From Lysobacterales bacterium (GTDB lineage: Bacteria > Pseudomonadota > Gammaproteobacteria > Xanthomonadales > SZUA-5), in NCBI GenBank assembly GCA_022841325.1, contig JALHRS010000018.1, forward strand, positions 1-64,000: a stretch of 64,000 bases of DNA, in the 5' to 3' direction. Both the position numbers and the translations under genes were made by a program. Shown piece after piece: positions 62,667-64,000 of the stretch. Each line of letters starts with the position of its first letter. Position 1 is the stretch's first letter. The notes below the pieces were generated by a model, which saw only the letters and a program-made list of their open reading frames with translations, was not told the DNA's origin and did not search any database.

Positions 62667-64000
62667 TCAGGCGGGCAGGTCACCGGCGTGTTGCCGGCCT
62701 TGCGGCGGCAACCGAAGCCGCCGCAACAACTGCAGGGCGGCTGCGCTCACCCGGGCTTCCTCGCCCGCTCCGGCCTGCAGCATCTGCCAGCGCGTCTTCG
62801 GCACGTTCGCGCGCAGATGCGGCTCGCGCTGTCCGTTCAGCCGCTGCGCGGTCAGCGCTTCGCCCCATCGGAAGGCGCAGCCGCCGGATGGGCAGCCAAC
62901 GATCAGTACGCCCGCAGCCCCGGCACGCAGCGCGTACTCGACGAAGGCCGGCGGCATCTGGCCGATGCACAACAAGCTGAGCGCAATCAGGCCGGGCGCG
63001 GTGACGCGGCCAAGATCGGCGCCATGCTCACAGCCGTAGACGACGATGGCCGGTTCGGTGTGGTCGGCCAGCGCCGTCTCCAGTTGCCGGCGCAGGGCGG
63101 CGATGGTCTGCTGCGGCATGTCGATGCCGCTGACCAGCAGCTCGGTGGAACGAAACGGCGTGGCCGACGGACAGGACCCGGCGCAAATGCCGCAACTGGC
63201 ACAGCGATCTGCAGCAACCACGGCGATCTGTCGCCCCGCTTTGCCGTTGGGGTGGGGCTCCAGCGTGATCGCGGCATAGGGACAGTCCGCGACACAACGC
63301 TGACAGCCGTTGCAGTTGTCGGCGTCGACCACCGCCACCGGCGGTGGCGCCTGCGACCGTAGCGGCAACAGCAGCAGCAACAGCAGCATCGCGCCCATCA
63401 CTGCCCAGGTCAGCGCCGGCCCCCAGGCCTCAGCCAGGGGCAGCCAGTGCAGCAGCCACCAGTCCAGCGGCAGGGCTGCAGGCACCGAGCCCAGATCGGC
63501 AGGCGGCAGGCTCAGGATCGGCCGTGCCAGGGCCAGGACTCCGAGGCAAGACAGCAGCGCCAGGGCCAGCGCCCGCGGCGGCCACAACTGCGGTCGGGTG
63601 ATCCGCTGCAGATGAAACCACAGGGCAAACAGCATCAGCAGCGGCACGCCCAGATGCACGAAGATCAGCAGGCTGAACAGGCGGTCGTTGACCGCTTCCG
63701 GGGTCAGGAAATTGCGCGACAGGGAGGTCGGGAACAGCGGCAGTGCGTCCAGCAGTTCGGCGCTGGCGATGGCCGAGTATTGCCCGAGTTGATCCCAGGC
63801 CAGCCAGAAACCACCAACGCCGCTGAGATAGACCAGCGGCAGCAGCACCAGACCGGTCAGCCAGCTCAGGCGGCGAAAGCGCGTGTACCGCCCGAGCACC
63901 GCCTCGCGCAGCAGATGCAGCCACACCGACAGCAGAAACAGATCGGCGGCGTAACGATGCAGGCTGCGCAACCAGCTACCCGGTGGCTGTGCCGACAAGC
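62667..64000 (-). CDS. Cytochrome b fused to two [4Fe-4S] clusters and MvhD/FlpD-like domain; 5' end truncated by window
   Basis: H-x13-H pairs (HRYAADLFLLSVWLH; HLGVPLLMLFALWFH); CNGCQRCVADCP, CASCGICAGSCP; VYGCEHGADLG..GCPSGGCAFRWGEALTAQR. Confidence 0.88.
   Translation of the reverse strand, partial: LSAQPPGSWLRSLHRYAADLFLLSVWLHLLREAVLGRYTRFRRLSWLTGLVLLPLVYLSGVGGFWLAWDQLGQYSAIASAELLDALPLFPTSLSRNFLTPEAVNDRLFSLLIFVHLGVPLLMLFALWFHLQRITRPQLWPPRALALALLSCLGVLALARPILSLPPADLGSVPAALPLDWWLLHWLPLAEAWGPALTWAVMGAMLLLLLLLPLRSQAPPPVAVVDADNCNGCQRCVADCPYAAITLEPHPNGKAGRQIAVVAADRCASCGICAGSCPSATPFRSTELLVSGIDMPQQTIAALRRQLETALADHTEPAIVVYGCEHGADLGRVTAPGLIALSLLCIGQMPPAFVEYALRAGAAGVLIVGCPSGGCAFRWGEALTAQRLNGQREPHLRANVPKTRWQMLQAGAGEEARVSAAALQLLRRLRLPPQGRQHAGDLPA

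Overview
High-GC (Xanthomonadales/Lysobacterales-like, by inference) chromosomal window with about 38 protein-coding genes. Both end genes are truncated by the window edges. I saw no rRNA, tRNA, CRISPR array, prophage or transposase. Housekeeping anchors are speA, bamD/rluD/pgeF, glyQ/glyS, deoC, srkA and a SpoU methyltransferase. Main points of interest: (1) a type II toxin-antitoxin pair (RHH antitoxin plus PIN toxin) sits inside the glyQ...glyS operon, with its own near-consensus promoter, and the toxin stop overlaps the glyS start (TGATG). (2) A minus-strand redox cluster (58080-64000) has two paralogous cytochrome b proteins fused to different redox modules ([2Fe-2S]-FNR versus 2x[4Fe-4S]-MvhD), around a heme-copper-oxidase-like subunit with no HH pair, plus a HiPIP. 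(3) A recurrent, apparently unnamed 'W...SGWG...WYTY...P.W' beta-rich module occurs about 8 times in five exported proteins. (4) A bacterial TMEM43-like protein has a repeated PLFDTVEAR linear motif. (5) Several families of palindromic or composite intergenic repeats occur, some of which contribute N- or C-terminal codons to genes. Most long ORFs antisense to real genes are GC-skew shadows.
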